Positions 56,050 to 64,000 of a stretch of DNA of 64,000 nt are shown one piece after another. Position numbers and translations under genes: made by a program. This DNA is from DASQZK01 sp963809925 (GTDB lineage: Bacteria > Bacteroidota > Bacteroidia > Bacteroidales > GCA-2748055). The notes under the pieces were generated by a model. It saw only the letters and a list, made by a program, of their open reading frames with translations. It was not told the DNA's origin and did not search any database. Every line of letters starts with the position of its first letter. Position 1 is the first letter of the stretch. The DNA is taken from positions 186,001 to 250,000 of the forward strand of contig CAWELH010000003.1 in the NCBI GenBank assembly GCA_963809925.1, written 5' to 3'.

Positions 56050-56646
56050 AGTCATACCCAACCATTTTTCAATATTTTCGATTTCAGGGTTGCTGTCATG
56101 CATAGTCATGAAGTTAGCTTTGCCATTAAACCAATCGAATATCTGATCGCGCTTTAGATTAGATGGCGTTTGTGAAATACAGTCAAGAAAACTGCACCAC
56201 AGATATTCAACAGGATGGTTGCAGAATCCGTGGTGGACCGGATTATTATGGATGTAAAGGAGGACGTTCTTCTTCGATTCCTCCGTGATGATCAGTTTAC
56301 GTTTAAAGGGTCGTTCGAATAAGGTTCCGCGTAAATTGAATCGTCTGTTGAAAGTTTGGGCATAGGAATTAAATAATTTTGAAAACTGTATTGAAGGTTG
56401 GTTATCGACGGGAACAACCCTGACAGGACTTATAACCCTGTCAGGGTTGTTTATACGCAACAACATATGAAAATGATTTGGCATTAACACCCATGCAAAC
56501 GTATCGGCCACCGGCGAGATGTATTTATCGTACAAATTGAGAAAATGCCTGTAGTTTTCCGGTTCGCGAAATAAGTTGCGTTCTGCCACTCCATGGTTGA
56601 AAATATGATAAAAATTGCCGGGTTGTAAGGGCTCGAAATGTTGCAT
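56026..56646 (-). CDS. REP-associated tyrosine transposase (RAYT), IS200-like Y1 family
   Basis: 206 residues. FYHIFNHGVAERNLF, AWVLMPNHFHMLLRI (HUH metal site: His-hydrophobic-His), LFNSYAQTFNRRFNLRGTLFERPFKRKLI and VLLYIHNNPVHHGFCN with the catalytic Tyr identify a Y1-type, single-copy RAYT domestic transposase that mobilises REP palindromes. A REP-type palindrome has been inserted in its coding sequence (residues NNPDRVISPVRVVPV) and another lies at the stop codon. The reading frame survives both. It sits alone between a sulfatase and the IS21 remnant. Confidence 0.88.
   Translation of the reverse strand: MQHFEPLQPGNFYHIFNHGVAERNLFREPENYRHFLNLYDKYISPVADTFAWVLMPNHFHMLLRINNPDRVISPVRVVPVDNQPSIQFSKLFNSYAQTFNRRFNLRGTLFERPFKRKLIITEESKKNVLLYIHNNPVHHGFCNHPVEYLWCSFLDCISQTPSNLKRDQIFDWFNGKANFMTMHDSNPEIENIEKWLGMTPRQGLKA
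56414..56450. repeat. REP-like palindrome inside the RAYT reading frame
   Basis: ACAACCCTGACAGG (56414-56427) pairs perfectly with CCTGTCAGGGTTGT (56437-56450) around a 9-nt loop. It codes for a low-complexity insert (NNPDRVISPVRVV) between the HUH motif and the catalytic helix of the transposase. Confidence 0.7.
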
Positions 56647-57277
56647 GATATTTTGGTATTGTACCTGCCAGGTTTAGGTTTTGTACAGTCTTTCATTTCA
56701 TTAATGTAAGATGACGAAAAAAATCAGCGTGATGATTTCGGTTTTTTTTCAGTCGATATGATCGGGGCCCTATAAAACCTTCAATGGAAGCGTATGCAGG
56801 ATCGTACTGTAACTTATACGGACTACCCTATTTTGGAAAGGGTGTATAATTAATTGAAAAATTTGGTAACGCCATTTCCAACAGCGGTTTATTTTGGTCC
56901 GAAATATTGTGGCAACAGAGAAGTGCGTACCAGCCAGGCCCTTGAGATTAATTAATACGTTAGGTGCCGTGAAATCTCACGACTGTCTTACGATCTTTGA
57001 AATATTTACACAAAATGGAACTTATTTACAGGGACACCGATGCTTACGAAGGATCATGCTACGGGCATTAAGATATTTAACTCAGGTGTTGGAATGCAGG
57101 GATTTGGATGAAAAAAGTTTAAGTATATTATTGTAGTCAAATTTTAAAACACCGGATTTTAGTGAGGCTGAGGGAATTAAAAAAGCCCTCCTTCGCCCGA
57201 TCGGGATTCGGGATGAAGGGGGCGATGCAGTCCGTTGGAAAACGCGGCTATATTGGCCATGTATTCGCGGTTTAAAG
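56647..57277. other. Intergenic stretch upstream of IS21 remnant
   Basis: No gene is convincing. An 80-codon open frame at 56894-57136 has no ribosome-binding site or family resemblance. Near 57185-57235 a GC-rich partial hairpin (CCCTCCTTC ... GAAGGGGG) occurs. Nothing else is recognised. Confidence 0.3.
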
Positions 57278-57748
57278 TGACCACCGGATCGCGGATTTTA
57301 GAGTCCACCCCTTTTTAGCTCTTCCTGAAGTACTTTTTATCATTGCTTTTTTGGTTTAATACAAATTTAATTTATTTCTTCTTCTTTTTCATAATCGTTT
57401 TTATTTTTAGGCGTTTGTTTTCTTCTGAGAGATTCTCCTTTAAGTTCTACCCTGTGCATCGTTAACTAGTCGATCAAGGATATCATCAGAGAGTATTTTC
57501 TTGCTTACATCCTGGGTGTACTATCGAAGAATACTTCTGATCTTTGTCATTTTTATTAAGCTATTAGACATGATTAAAAAATATTGAGAAGCTCAACATT
57601 AATCAATCATCGTCATAAAGCGACATAATAAAAATGACTAGGGAAAGTGATAAATTGTATCCGCGGAGGAGTGATCTCTTTGTTCCGCGGAAGGGGGTCA
57701 AAATACCCCGCGATTAGGTGGTCAGTTTAGTTCGCGATTGGGTGGTCA
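57278..57748 (-). mobile_element. IS21-family deletion derivative with both ends
   Basis: TGACCACCGGATCGCGG (57278-57294) is an inverted match of CCGCGATTAGGTGGTCA (57708-57724) and of TCGCGATTGGGTGGTCA (57732-57748); multiple GGTGGTCA-type terminal repeats are the hallmark of IS21 ends. Inside, on the - strand from 57571: MSNSLIKMTKIRSILR-stop-YTQDVSKK matches the first 24 residues of the transposase IstA, then directly ILSDDILDRLVNDA and, after a frame slip, HRVELKGESLRRK, which match the C-terminal end of the helper IstB, stopping at 57367. About 700 residues of IstA/IstB are deleted between. The element is dead but, if ends remain functional, could be moved in trans by a complete IS21. 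Confidence 0.7.
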
Positions 57749-57845
57749 ATTTGTCCGTTTTTTCCATAGATTATATAGGAAAAAATAAATTGACTTACTT
57801 TGCCAATAAGTTTTAGCCCCCCAATAAGCCCCCCAAAAACAAAAA

Positions 57846-57864
57846 CCCACTGATAACCAGTGGG
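57846..57864 (-). terminator. Intrinsic terminator of tRNA-Glu
   Basis: CCCACTG (57846-57852) and CAGTGGG (57858-57864) form a perfect 7-bp stem with a 5-nt loop. On the - strand it is followed by TTTTTGTTTTTGG, a good U-run, about 15 bp past the 3' end of the tRNA. Confidence 0.7.
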
Positions 57865-57879
57865 ATTTTGTTAAATTAG

Positions 57880-57951
57880 TAGTCCGTAGGGGAATCGAAC
57901 CCCTGTTACAAGGATGAAAACCTTGCGTCCTAACCCCTAGACGAACGGACC
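57880..57951 (-). tRNA. tRNA-Glu (anticodon TTC)
   Basis: Read on the - strand the 72-nt sequence begins GGTCCGT and ends ACGGACT plus A, giving a 7-bp acceptor stem; the anticodon stem CAAGG/CCTTG holds loop TTTTCAT with anticodon TTC; the T-arm contains GGTTCGATTCC. The CCA is not encoded. It is followed by an intrinsic terminator and is close to the IS21 remnant. No integrase gene is present, so a site-specific integration event is not indicated. Confidence 0.93.
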
Positions 57952-58306
57952 ATTATGTTTGTGATGTTCCCGTCGACGTACCGATGTAATCCGGATTTTG
58001 CCGATCGGGAGTGCAAAGATAAATTTAGTTTTATTCCCTGCAAAAGTTTTTAGGAAAATTTTATTTTTATGTATGCCCTAATTTAAACTGATTGTCATTT
58101 TACCTGGAAGACACAGTAAATACCTCAATTTTTCCGGTGTCATTTCTCTGAAAAGAGACACATTCCGAAGAATACACGGAATTCCATGCAAGAAACCTAC
58201 TTCCTGAGCTTAAGCTATTGGAGGACTCAGTTTGGTGAATTGGGGATGTCCGAAAAAAACGCATTTGTCCTGGCTGATATTCAGTCGTATTTCACATTAA
58301 AGTTTA

Positions 58307-58322
58307 ATCGGGGGGCACGGGG
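58307..58322 (+). repeat. 16-bp dispersed repeat, copy 1
   Basis: ATCGGGGGGCACGGGG occurs here and again at 63985-64000, the very end of the window. The match probably continues beyond the window in the second copy. Origin unknown. Confidence 0.5.
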
Positions 58323-58523
58323 GAACCTGGTTTGAATTGAATATTAATTTCTGCGCTCTGCTTTATAACATGACAGAGGGTAGCTGAGATTTGTTCTTTC
58401 GGAGCATTAAGGGTGGCGGGCGGGGGGTGGGATCCCCTACATATACGTATATAAGAACAATATTGTAAGGGCACAATCTAAAACCTGTGTCGAAATAATT
58501 ATGCGATAGAAAAAGATACGTCC

Positions 58524-58547
58524 GGTCCCTGAGCCTGCCGAACGGGG
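58524..58547. repeat. REP-type palindromic element
   Basis: GGTCCCTGAGCCTGCCGAAC followed by GGGG resembles the widespread intergenic REP sequence of the form GGTCCCTGAGCCTGTCGAAG. It is an imperfect inverted repeat. The nearest transposase that could be its partner is the RAYT at 56.0 kb, but the palindromes beside that gene are different in sequence. Confidence 0.5.
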
Positions 58548-58649
58548 GTTGGCGATCCGCCTACGCTGACCGCGTGCGCCTTAGCTATAGCGGTGGCGCA
58601 AGCTACGGCGGACACAGTCCACCTTCGCTTAAGCTATGACGGACACGGT

Positions 58650-59103
58650 TTGGTGAATTGGAGGGTGATTTAAAGGAACTCATTCTATCCATGGGCAAAA
58701 CCATGGCTATTGTTGGTATATGCCTCCGGCATGAAAGAAGCGTTACAATAAACTCGTATTGCTTTTATCAATTGATTTGCGGCCCACCTTCGCTGACAGC
58801 GTACGCCTTAGCTATAGCGGTGGCGCAAGTTTCGGTGGACACGGTCCTCCTTCACCAAGGCTACGGTGGACACGGTTTGGTGAATTGGAGGGTGATTTAA
58901 AGGAACTCATCCTATCCATGGGCAAAACCATGGCTATTGTTGGTATATGCCTCCGGCATGGAAGAAGTGTTACAATAAACTCGTATTGCTTTTATCAATT
59001 GATTTGCAGTCCACCTTCGCTGACCGCGTGCGCCTTAGCTATAGCGGTGGCGCAAGTTTCGGTGGACACGGTCCTCCTTCACCAAGGCTACGGTGGACAC
59101 GGT
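58650..59103. repeat. Two tandem 227-bp repeats, downstream of HExxH peptidase
   Basis: The segment from TTGGTGAATTGGAGGGTG recurs with a period of 227 bp (58650, 58877, 59104), and a partial copy precedes it from about 58553 (starting CCGCCTACGCTGACCG). The units differ by a few substitutions. The third start runs into the last codons of the peptidase gene (stop at 59134-59136), so the unit includes a copy of the gene's 3' end. Each unit has imperfect inverted arms such as TTAGCTATAGCGG with GGCGCAAG. The period is not a multiple of three. Confidence 0.8.
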
Positions 59104-59133
59104 TTGGTGAATTGAAGAGTGATTTAAAGAAAC

Positions 59134-61179
59134 TCATTCTAATCCCTTCACTGCCTCCCTGGCAGCTTCTAACAGTGGTTCCGCTGTCAGGTCCTTACCA
59201 ACCGCTTTGTTCATCCATACCTGCGGCGTCAGTCGACCCTGTCTGAAGATACGTTCCACCTGTTCACCGAAATTCTTACCGTGCATGAACTGTCCGAGCT
59301 CAAATTCTATGAGTGCACCAAACGAGTAGTTGGAGAGGTACAGGGGAGAGTTGACCATGTGGGAATAAATGGCAAGGATGGGCTCATCCTTTACACCGTA
59401 GGCTGGCGCAAAATAGGTGTTCCATACGTCTTTGGCAATGTTGATGGTCTGAGTCTTAAGCTCGGCAGGCGTGGCATCGGGATGATCGTACATCCATTTC
59501 CAGATGCCCATATCCACCATGGAAACACCCATAATCTCGAAGGTCGACCAGCAGATGTCGAGAGTTTTCAGGTTTTCAGCCGACATGTCATTGTTTTGCA
59601 TGCCCAGGATCTCGAGATCCCGTTTCTGGAACAGGAAGGCCAGTGCCTCGGTAAAGGCGGTATTGGGTACGCCCGACATGATGTAATAGGGTACATCGTG
59701 TAGGGAAATCGTCTGTTCCACGTTATGCCCGAATTCATGAACGGCAATGTTATAACCTTTGTAATTCATTCCGGTTTCGGGAACCCGGGTACGGAGGTGC
59801 GACATGGCCGTGGTCATCTGGGCACCCCAGGCATGACCCGAACCGCGGGCCGGATCAACCTCAACCCATGATGTGATCCTGGACGCTTCGTCTTTGGTAA
59901 AGCCGAGCTTTATCATGATCGAAGGCAGTGCCTTCTCAAATGCAGCCGGCGTCGGATATCGTTCCTGTGTGATCTTGTCGAGTTTTTCTTCCGGAATTGA
60001 TCCCCTGACCTTAAAACCGTCGTACCACATGTCATAAGCCTGAAGGTCACGGCCCAGCCGCTGTTTAATGATGCCGGCCAGTTTACTCATCAGCGGTGAA
60101 CGCAGGTATTCATCGAAGATCTTCTCCACCTCGGGCTGGGATATCTCCATCTCACCCGAAAATTTACGCTTGATGAAGGTGTTCATCTCCGGAAAGTACG
60201 GATCGGCCTGTTTTACGGCATTGAAGTTCCCGAGAATGCGGGCGTAACGTGTGTCGGGCTCAGCGTCGAGTTTTACCTCATTACCGTCCATCGTGGTAAC
60301 ATTCGTATATGGGTTCCAGGTGTACTCGCCACTGTTGATAACCTTTTCCGGGATCTCCTGGGCAATGATCCGCTTCATCACCTCGTAGATCATCTTTTGT
60401 TTGGCCATCCCGTTTTCATTATCAGCGTAATCTGATTTCAGCTCGTCGCGCAGGTTCCAGTGGGAGAGAAGGACCATATCCTCAGGAAAGAGTTTTTTGC
60501 CTTCATTGTCCACCAGTTTACCCATGTAAATATTGTATTCAGAAATATAGATCTCTGCAGCCGTCTCGGCATCGTTGATCTTCTGCTGTAGTTCAGCCGG
60601 GACACGGGCGATGAAAAGATCGCCCATCCTTGCATAGGCCCATTGCCGGTCGTTCCAGGTGTTTCCCGATTCGTTCTTCTCAGCCAGGCTGTAATACGGA
60701 AAATTCAGTGCCATAACAAAAGCAATCTTGTTGGCAAAGAAATCATCGGTAAAGTGGGCGGAGGGACTGTAAGAACCGAACATCTCATCAATGTCGCCAA
60801 GAGGGCCGGTGTTCTCGTCAAGATTTTTCCTCAGGTCGAGAGTCAGCTGGTTATACCGGCCGAAAATGGATTCGAAGTAACCGGAAGATCTCATGAACAG
60901 ATCATTAAGTTCAGAGTCGCCGGCGGCGAACCTGGACAGGCAGAAGGTGTTGAAATCATCCGCCGTACCGTCGGTATCACGCCATAATGATCCGGCGTGC
61001 TGCACGCCCTTGTCAGCCCTGGCTTTTACATGGTCACCGTATTTCGACACGAGGTCGTCCGCCGTTTTACGGATCATTTCAGAGGAAATACCTGATTTCA
61101 TTGCAGTTTCTTTTTTTTCGGGTACCGAGCATTGTCCAAGGGTTAACACCACCAATACAAGGATTGTTAATTTTTTCAT
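59134..61179 (-). CDS. M2/M3-like HExxH metallopeptidase, lipoprotein
   Basis: 681 residues from ATG 61179; the frame is open 18 codons further but MKKLTILVLVVLTLGQC (lipobox) fixes the start. VHEFGHNVEQTISL is the zinc HExxH motif (two His plus catalytic Glu), and TEALAFLFQKR about 30 residues on supplies the third zinc ligand (Glu), as in gluzincin families M2/M3. The long helical N-terminal half is typical of this fold. It should be a periplasmic or outer-membrane dipeptidyl or oligopeptidase-type enzyme. No partner gene adjacent. Downstream lies a tandem repeat containing a copy of its last codons. Confidence 0.87.
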   Translation of the reverse strand: MKKLTILVLVVLTLGQCSVPEKKETAMKSGISSEMIRKTADDLVSKYGDHVKARADKGVQHAGSLWRDTDGTADDFNTFCLSRFAAGDSELNDLFMRSSGYFESIFGRYNQLTLDLRKNLDENTGPLGDIDEMFGSYSPSAHFTDDFFANKIAFVMALNFPYYSLAEKNESGNTWNDRQWAYARMGDLFIARVPAELQQKINDAETAAEIYISEYNIYMGKLVDNEGKKLFPEDMVLLSHWNLRDELKSDYADNENGMAKQKMIYEVMKRIIAQEIPEKVINSGEYTWNPYTNVTTMDGNEVKLDAEPDTRYARILGNFNAVKQADPYFPEMNTFIKRKFSGEMEISQPEVEKIFDEYLRSPLMSKLAGIIKQRLGRDLQAYDMWYDGFKVRGSIPEEKLDKITQERYPTPAAFEKALPSIMIKLGFTKDEASRITSWVEVDPARGSGHAWGAQMTTAMSHLRTRVPETGMNYKGYNIAVHEFGHNVEQTISLHDVPYYIMSGVPNTAFTEALAFLFQKRDLEILGMQNNDMSAENLKTLDICWSTFEIMGVSMVDMGIWKWMYDHPDATPAELKTQTINIAKDVWNTYFAPAYGVKDEPILAIYSHMVNSPLYLSNYSFGALIEFELGQFMHGKNFGEQVERIFRQGRLTPQVWMNKAVGKDLTAEPLLEAAREAVKGLE

Positions 61180-61838
61180 GGCCTGAAACGTATAAGTTGT
61201 TATGATTGGTTGCATGCGTATGCGAATGTACAAAAAGTCGCGGAATCGGAGATAGGAAATGCCGTAAAGCAGGGGAGAGGGAGGTATGCGAATGTGAGAG
61301 GGAGAGTGGGAGGGATGTGAGGTACTTTAAATCATCATCAATTCAATAAAACAACAAATCAATAAATAAGTACCTACGTCGGTGACAGAGAGCGATAAAA
61401 AATGTAAAGCCGTTTTTAAACGGTGTTCTGTAAAGTGCGGGATGTGACGAAATGGGTGGGGTTTGTAAATGAGACAGCTATTTCGAAGATTAGAAAAAAA
61501 ATGAAAATGGCAACAATTCAAGGATTGATAACCTTTAAAACCCTATTCGTAGAGACATAGTACACGACATCTCCAACCAGTAGCCCATATCTACGATGTA
61601 AACGCTACAAGTCCTTACCTACCAAAGTGATATTTCTGATAAAGCTTATAAAAACATTTTTTAAATACCGGAGGTATTAGGTGGGAATACCCAGTAGTAC
61701 ATTTATCACCATTAATATTCAATTCACAAATTTTTTATTAAAGAATTTTATTTAACTTTAAGTTAGAAGTTTGTAGTAGGGCTTCAGTTAGGGACCTCTG
61801 TTACGGAATTTAAAAAATAACTATTTATCGTTCACAAT
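61180..61838. other. 659-bp divergent intergenic region
   Basis: Separates the peptidase (-) from the transglutaminase/TPR gene (+). AT-rich near 61700-61830 and purine-rich at 61270-61320. I see no RNA, terminator or consensus promoter. Confidence 0.35.
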
Positions 61839-63805
61839 ATGCGGATTTATACACTCCTGATTTTTTCTTTTTTGAATTCAGCAGCTTTGGTTCTTCAGCT
61901 GACTCAATATACAGTTCCGTATTTGAGGAAGACCTTTTTTTGAAAATCAAAGACTCTGCGGATGTTAGTCCTACCGTACTGTTTTCAGTAATAAGCCTTA
62001 AGGATCGTAACCCTGAAATAGACCAAAGGATCGATGCGTTCATAAATAAAATGCACGCTGAAAATATCGGGCAAAAAAAGAATAAGAAGAAACTTACCAT
62101 CATTTATAAATCAATTCACGAAACGTTTCTGACTAGATATTCCGAAAAAGCCTATTTTTCCGATATTTTCAAAACCGGCGAGTATAATTGCGTCTCGGCA
62201 TCTGCACTTTATGGCATTATCCTTCAGAAATTGGACATTGACTTTATCATAAGAGAGACACCTACACATATTTATTTGATTGCAGATCCCAAGGGACAAA
62301 ATATGGTCTTTGAATCCACACTTCCCTCTGAAGATCTGTTACAATTTGACGAAAAGCTGCAACAGGATTTTGTGAATTACCTTTTCAGAAATAAGATCAT
62401 CTCAGACAAAGAACTGGCATCAACGTCCGTGAACGATTTGTTTCTTGCCCATTATTCTGATGACATCACAATTAGTGTTCGGGAACTTGCAGGTATCCAG
62501 TATTATAACCAGGGAGTATTCAGGTACAGCTCGAAAAATTACGAGGCTGCTTTAACTAGTTTCGAGAAGGCGAAGACGCTCTACGCTTCGGATAAGATCA
62601 AATACATGTACAACAATTCCCTGGCACAGATTCTGAACACAGAATTGGAATTGAAAGAGTATAATCCCGGAGTTCTTCTAAGATTTATTGATCATAACAG
62701 GAATGATCCGGCTTCCATTCAGCATGCAGAAGCATTCTTTTCTGAAATTTCAAACGAAATAGTCATAGAGCATTCTGATATTAAAAGATATCAGTCGTAT
62801 TTTAATGAGTTCAAAAACTCTGAACTGGACTCGAACTTACTCAAGAATTTCCAGTTGATATTCTATATCAATACCGGTTATTATTACTATTGCAAGTTTA
62901 ACTATAGCCAGGCATTACAATCACTGAAGGAAGCCTACTATTTAAATCCCGATAACCTGAAATCCAAAGGGATGATCTCTGAAATCGTCAGGAATTATTT
63001 AGTTTCGGATGCGAGTAATATGTCTGCAGCTGATTCATTGGTCTGTTATTTGGATACATTTCCTTTCCTGAACGACGACAAATTCTTTATCTCCATCTAT
63101 CAGTATCGTATGGCTGAGAGTGCATATGAATATTTTCAGCAGAATAAACCTGGCAAAGGAAATGAGTATCTGGTAAGACTAGAGTCATTCATTGAGAAGA
63201 ATAAGGGTATAGATATCGAACGGGGATGCATAGAAGAAATCTTTGGAAACCTCTCTGCATACTATGTGCAAAAACAGCAGTATGAAAGTGCCGTGTCCAT
63301 CTTACGGAGAGGTCTGAAGATCTTTCCCGATTCACCTGAACTTAATCATCGTTTATCTACAATCCTTAAATACAAAAAGGATTTCAACACTAATGAAGTT
63401 CCGGAGATGGACATCCGGACATACACCGAAGCGATTAAAAAAGTTGAAAAAAACCGTCATGAGATTAATAATAATGTCGAGAAGTATCTAAAAGGGAACT
63501 GGTATACATCCTTCGAGGCTGGTGAAAGGGGCGAAAAAAATTATAATGTACCGAAAATCTCGTTTACCCTTTGTATTGTTGACATGAGAACAGCCAACAT
63601 AATTGCAGAAAATGAATCGCAAACTGTGAGCTGGGAATATTCAAAATTGAATTGTACACTGAGCTTTTCTGAGGCGGAAGATTTTGAATCTCTCCGACTG
63701 ATTATTACAGATATTACGGCTGATACATTGAATGGCGTTTTGTATTTTGAAGATCCGGCTGATGGGTGTATTGAAGTTTCGTTTACATCAGGAAGAACGA
63801 ATTAG
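61839..63805 (+). CDS. Transglutaminase-like/TPR protein, signal peptide frameshifted
   Basis: ATG 61839 starts MRIYTLLIFSFLNS, a plausible signal peptide, in another frame from the main ORF. The main frame reads FEFSSFGSSADSIYSSVFEEDLFLKIKDSADVSP through to 63805. A one-base indel in the T runs at 61861-61873 joins them. A start within the main frame at ATG 61940 would lack a signal. The protein has a transglutaminase-like core at about 60-130 (TGEYNCVSASALYGIILQKLDIDF, Cys a candidate nucleophile, THIYLIADPKG) and then TPR helices (YYNQGVFRYSSKNYEAALTSFEKAKTLY; YYYCKFNYSQALQSLKEAYYLNP; NLSAYYVQKQQYESAVSILRRGLKIFP). It probably acts in the periplasm; substrate unknown. Confidence 0.72.
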
Positions 63806-63855
63806 GAGATAATGTCTGATCAAATGTAAATCCAGTATTTCAGATATAATGCACT

Positions 63856-64000
63856 ATGTCAACTATCCTGAAAACGATTATGGCCTTCTGCATCCGGATG
63901 CTTGGCTTTGTCTCATAGGCTCAGATTGGTGTTTCCAGTTATTCTGTCTACGCCCTTGGCATCAACACAAATCACAACAGGATGATCGGGGGGCACGGGG
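63856..64000 (+). pseudogene. 5' end of outer-membrane protein gene with TAG in signal peptide
   Basis: From ATG 63856 the frame reads MSTILKTIMAFCIRMLGFVS, TAG at 63916-63918, then AQIGVSSYSVYALGINTNHN and continues to the window end. Signal peptide then AQIGVSSYSVYALG resembles Bacteroidota outer-membrane beta-barrel proteins of similar start. One stop codon separates signal from mature part, so either the gene is dead or a base is miscalled. The last 16 bases match a repeat at 58307, so the gene may be interrupted there. 3' end outside window. Confidence 0.4.

Larger units (their letters stand above)
57952..59133. other. 1.2-kb repeat-rich intergenic region
   Basis: No gene is supported. 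It holds a 16-bp repeat (58307-58322), a REP-type element (58524-58547), a diverged partial copy of the 227-bp unit near 58205-58245, and the tandem 227-bp repeat (58650-59103). The open frames here overlap in different frames because of the repeat and look spurious. Confidence 0.55.

Noticed and set aside
56894..57136. 80-codon open frame on the + strand
   Set aside because: No ribosome-binding site, no recognisable family, and it lies in decayed intergenic DNA.
57880..57951. tRNA-Glu as the attachment site of an integrative element
   Set aside because: No integrase gene, and no repeat of the tRNA 3' end was seen in the window.
58658..59246. Overlapping open frames of 80-118 codons on the + strand with similar peptides (GKTMAIVGICLRH)
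   Set aside because: They arise from the 227-bp tandem repeat, whose period is not a multiple of three, and from the reverse of the peptidase end; no start signals and no family.
1..64000. CRISPR array or phage genes
   Set aside because: No regularly spaced short direct repeats with unique spacers and no capsid, tail or integrase-like proteins were seen.

Overview
The window looks like chromosomal DNA of a free-living, glycan-degrading Bacteroidota. This rests on a SusC/SusD pair with an ECF sigma and a FecR-type anti-sigma, many lipoproteins with lysine/acidic residues after the lipobox cysteine, two proteins with C-terminal type IX secretion sorting domains, a TAnnTTTG-type promoter, and weak or absent Shine-Dalgarno sequences. 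I cannot name genus or species.

Layout. 1-7.3 kb (+): glycoside-hydrolase run: a clan GH-A enzyme cut by the window start, a GH39 enzyme, a TIM-barrel protein fused to an FGE-sulfatase-like domain, a DUF1080 lipoprotein, and a wrecked GH47 alpha-mannosidase. 7.3-12.8 kb (+): six paralogous small lipoproteins (one frameshifted) around an HSL-family esterase. 12.9-30.4 kb: six-hairpin glycosidase, URO-D-like protein, DUF4493/lamin-tail lipoprotein, arabinose/fucose-isomerase-like protein, PocR-AraC regulator, DegT aminotransferase, truncated Gfo/Idh gene, APC permease, 6-phosphofructokinase, DUF4249 lipoprotein, SGNH hydrolase, exported Gfo/Idh oxidoreductase and a small membrane protein. 30.4-34.2 kb: FAD-oxidoreductase remnant, an unrecognised 311-residue protein and a beta-helix T9SS cargo protein. 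34.4-44.9 kb (-): a polysaccharide utilisation locus read sigma, FecR, SusC, SusD, LamG lipoprotein, GH76, GH125. GH76 plus GH125 points to alpha-1,6-linked mannan. 45-56 kb: small lipoprotein, GH20 hexosaminidase, a 952-residue repeat protein with a T9SS tail, a COG4299 acyltransferase-like membrane protein, a doubly frameshifted membrane-protein gene and an S1 sulfatase. 56-59.1 kb: REP-associated transposase, deletion derivative of an IS21 element, tRNA-Glu and a 227-bp tandem repeat. 59.1-64 kb: HExxH peptidase, transglutaminase/TPR protein (frameshifted in its signal peptide), and the start of an outer-membrane protein with a stop codon in its signal peptide.

Functionally the window is an accessory carbohydrate region. 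The PUL would bind, import and trim alpha-mannan; the enzymes elsewhere (GH39, GH20, sulfatase, GH47 remnant) suggest N-glycan, fungal or algal polymers as food. The most interesting signal is a compact + strand transcription unit between fecR and susC: a promoter whose -7 box overlaps the susC start codon, followed about 55 bp on by a perfect intrinsic terminator. It predicts an RNA of about 80 nt antisense to the susC leader. A second theme is gene decay: at least eight genes are truncated, frameshifted or carry in-frame stops; some of these could be assembly errors in short homopolymers.
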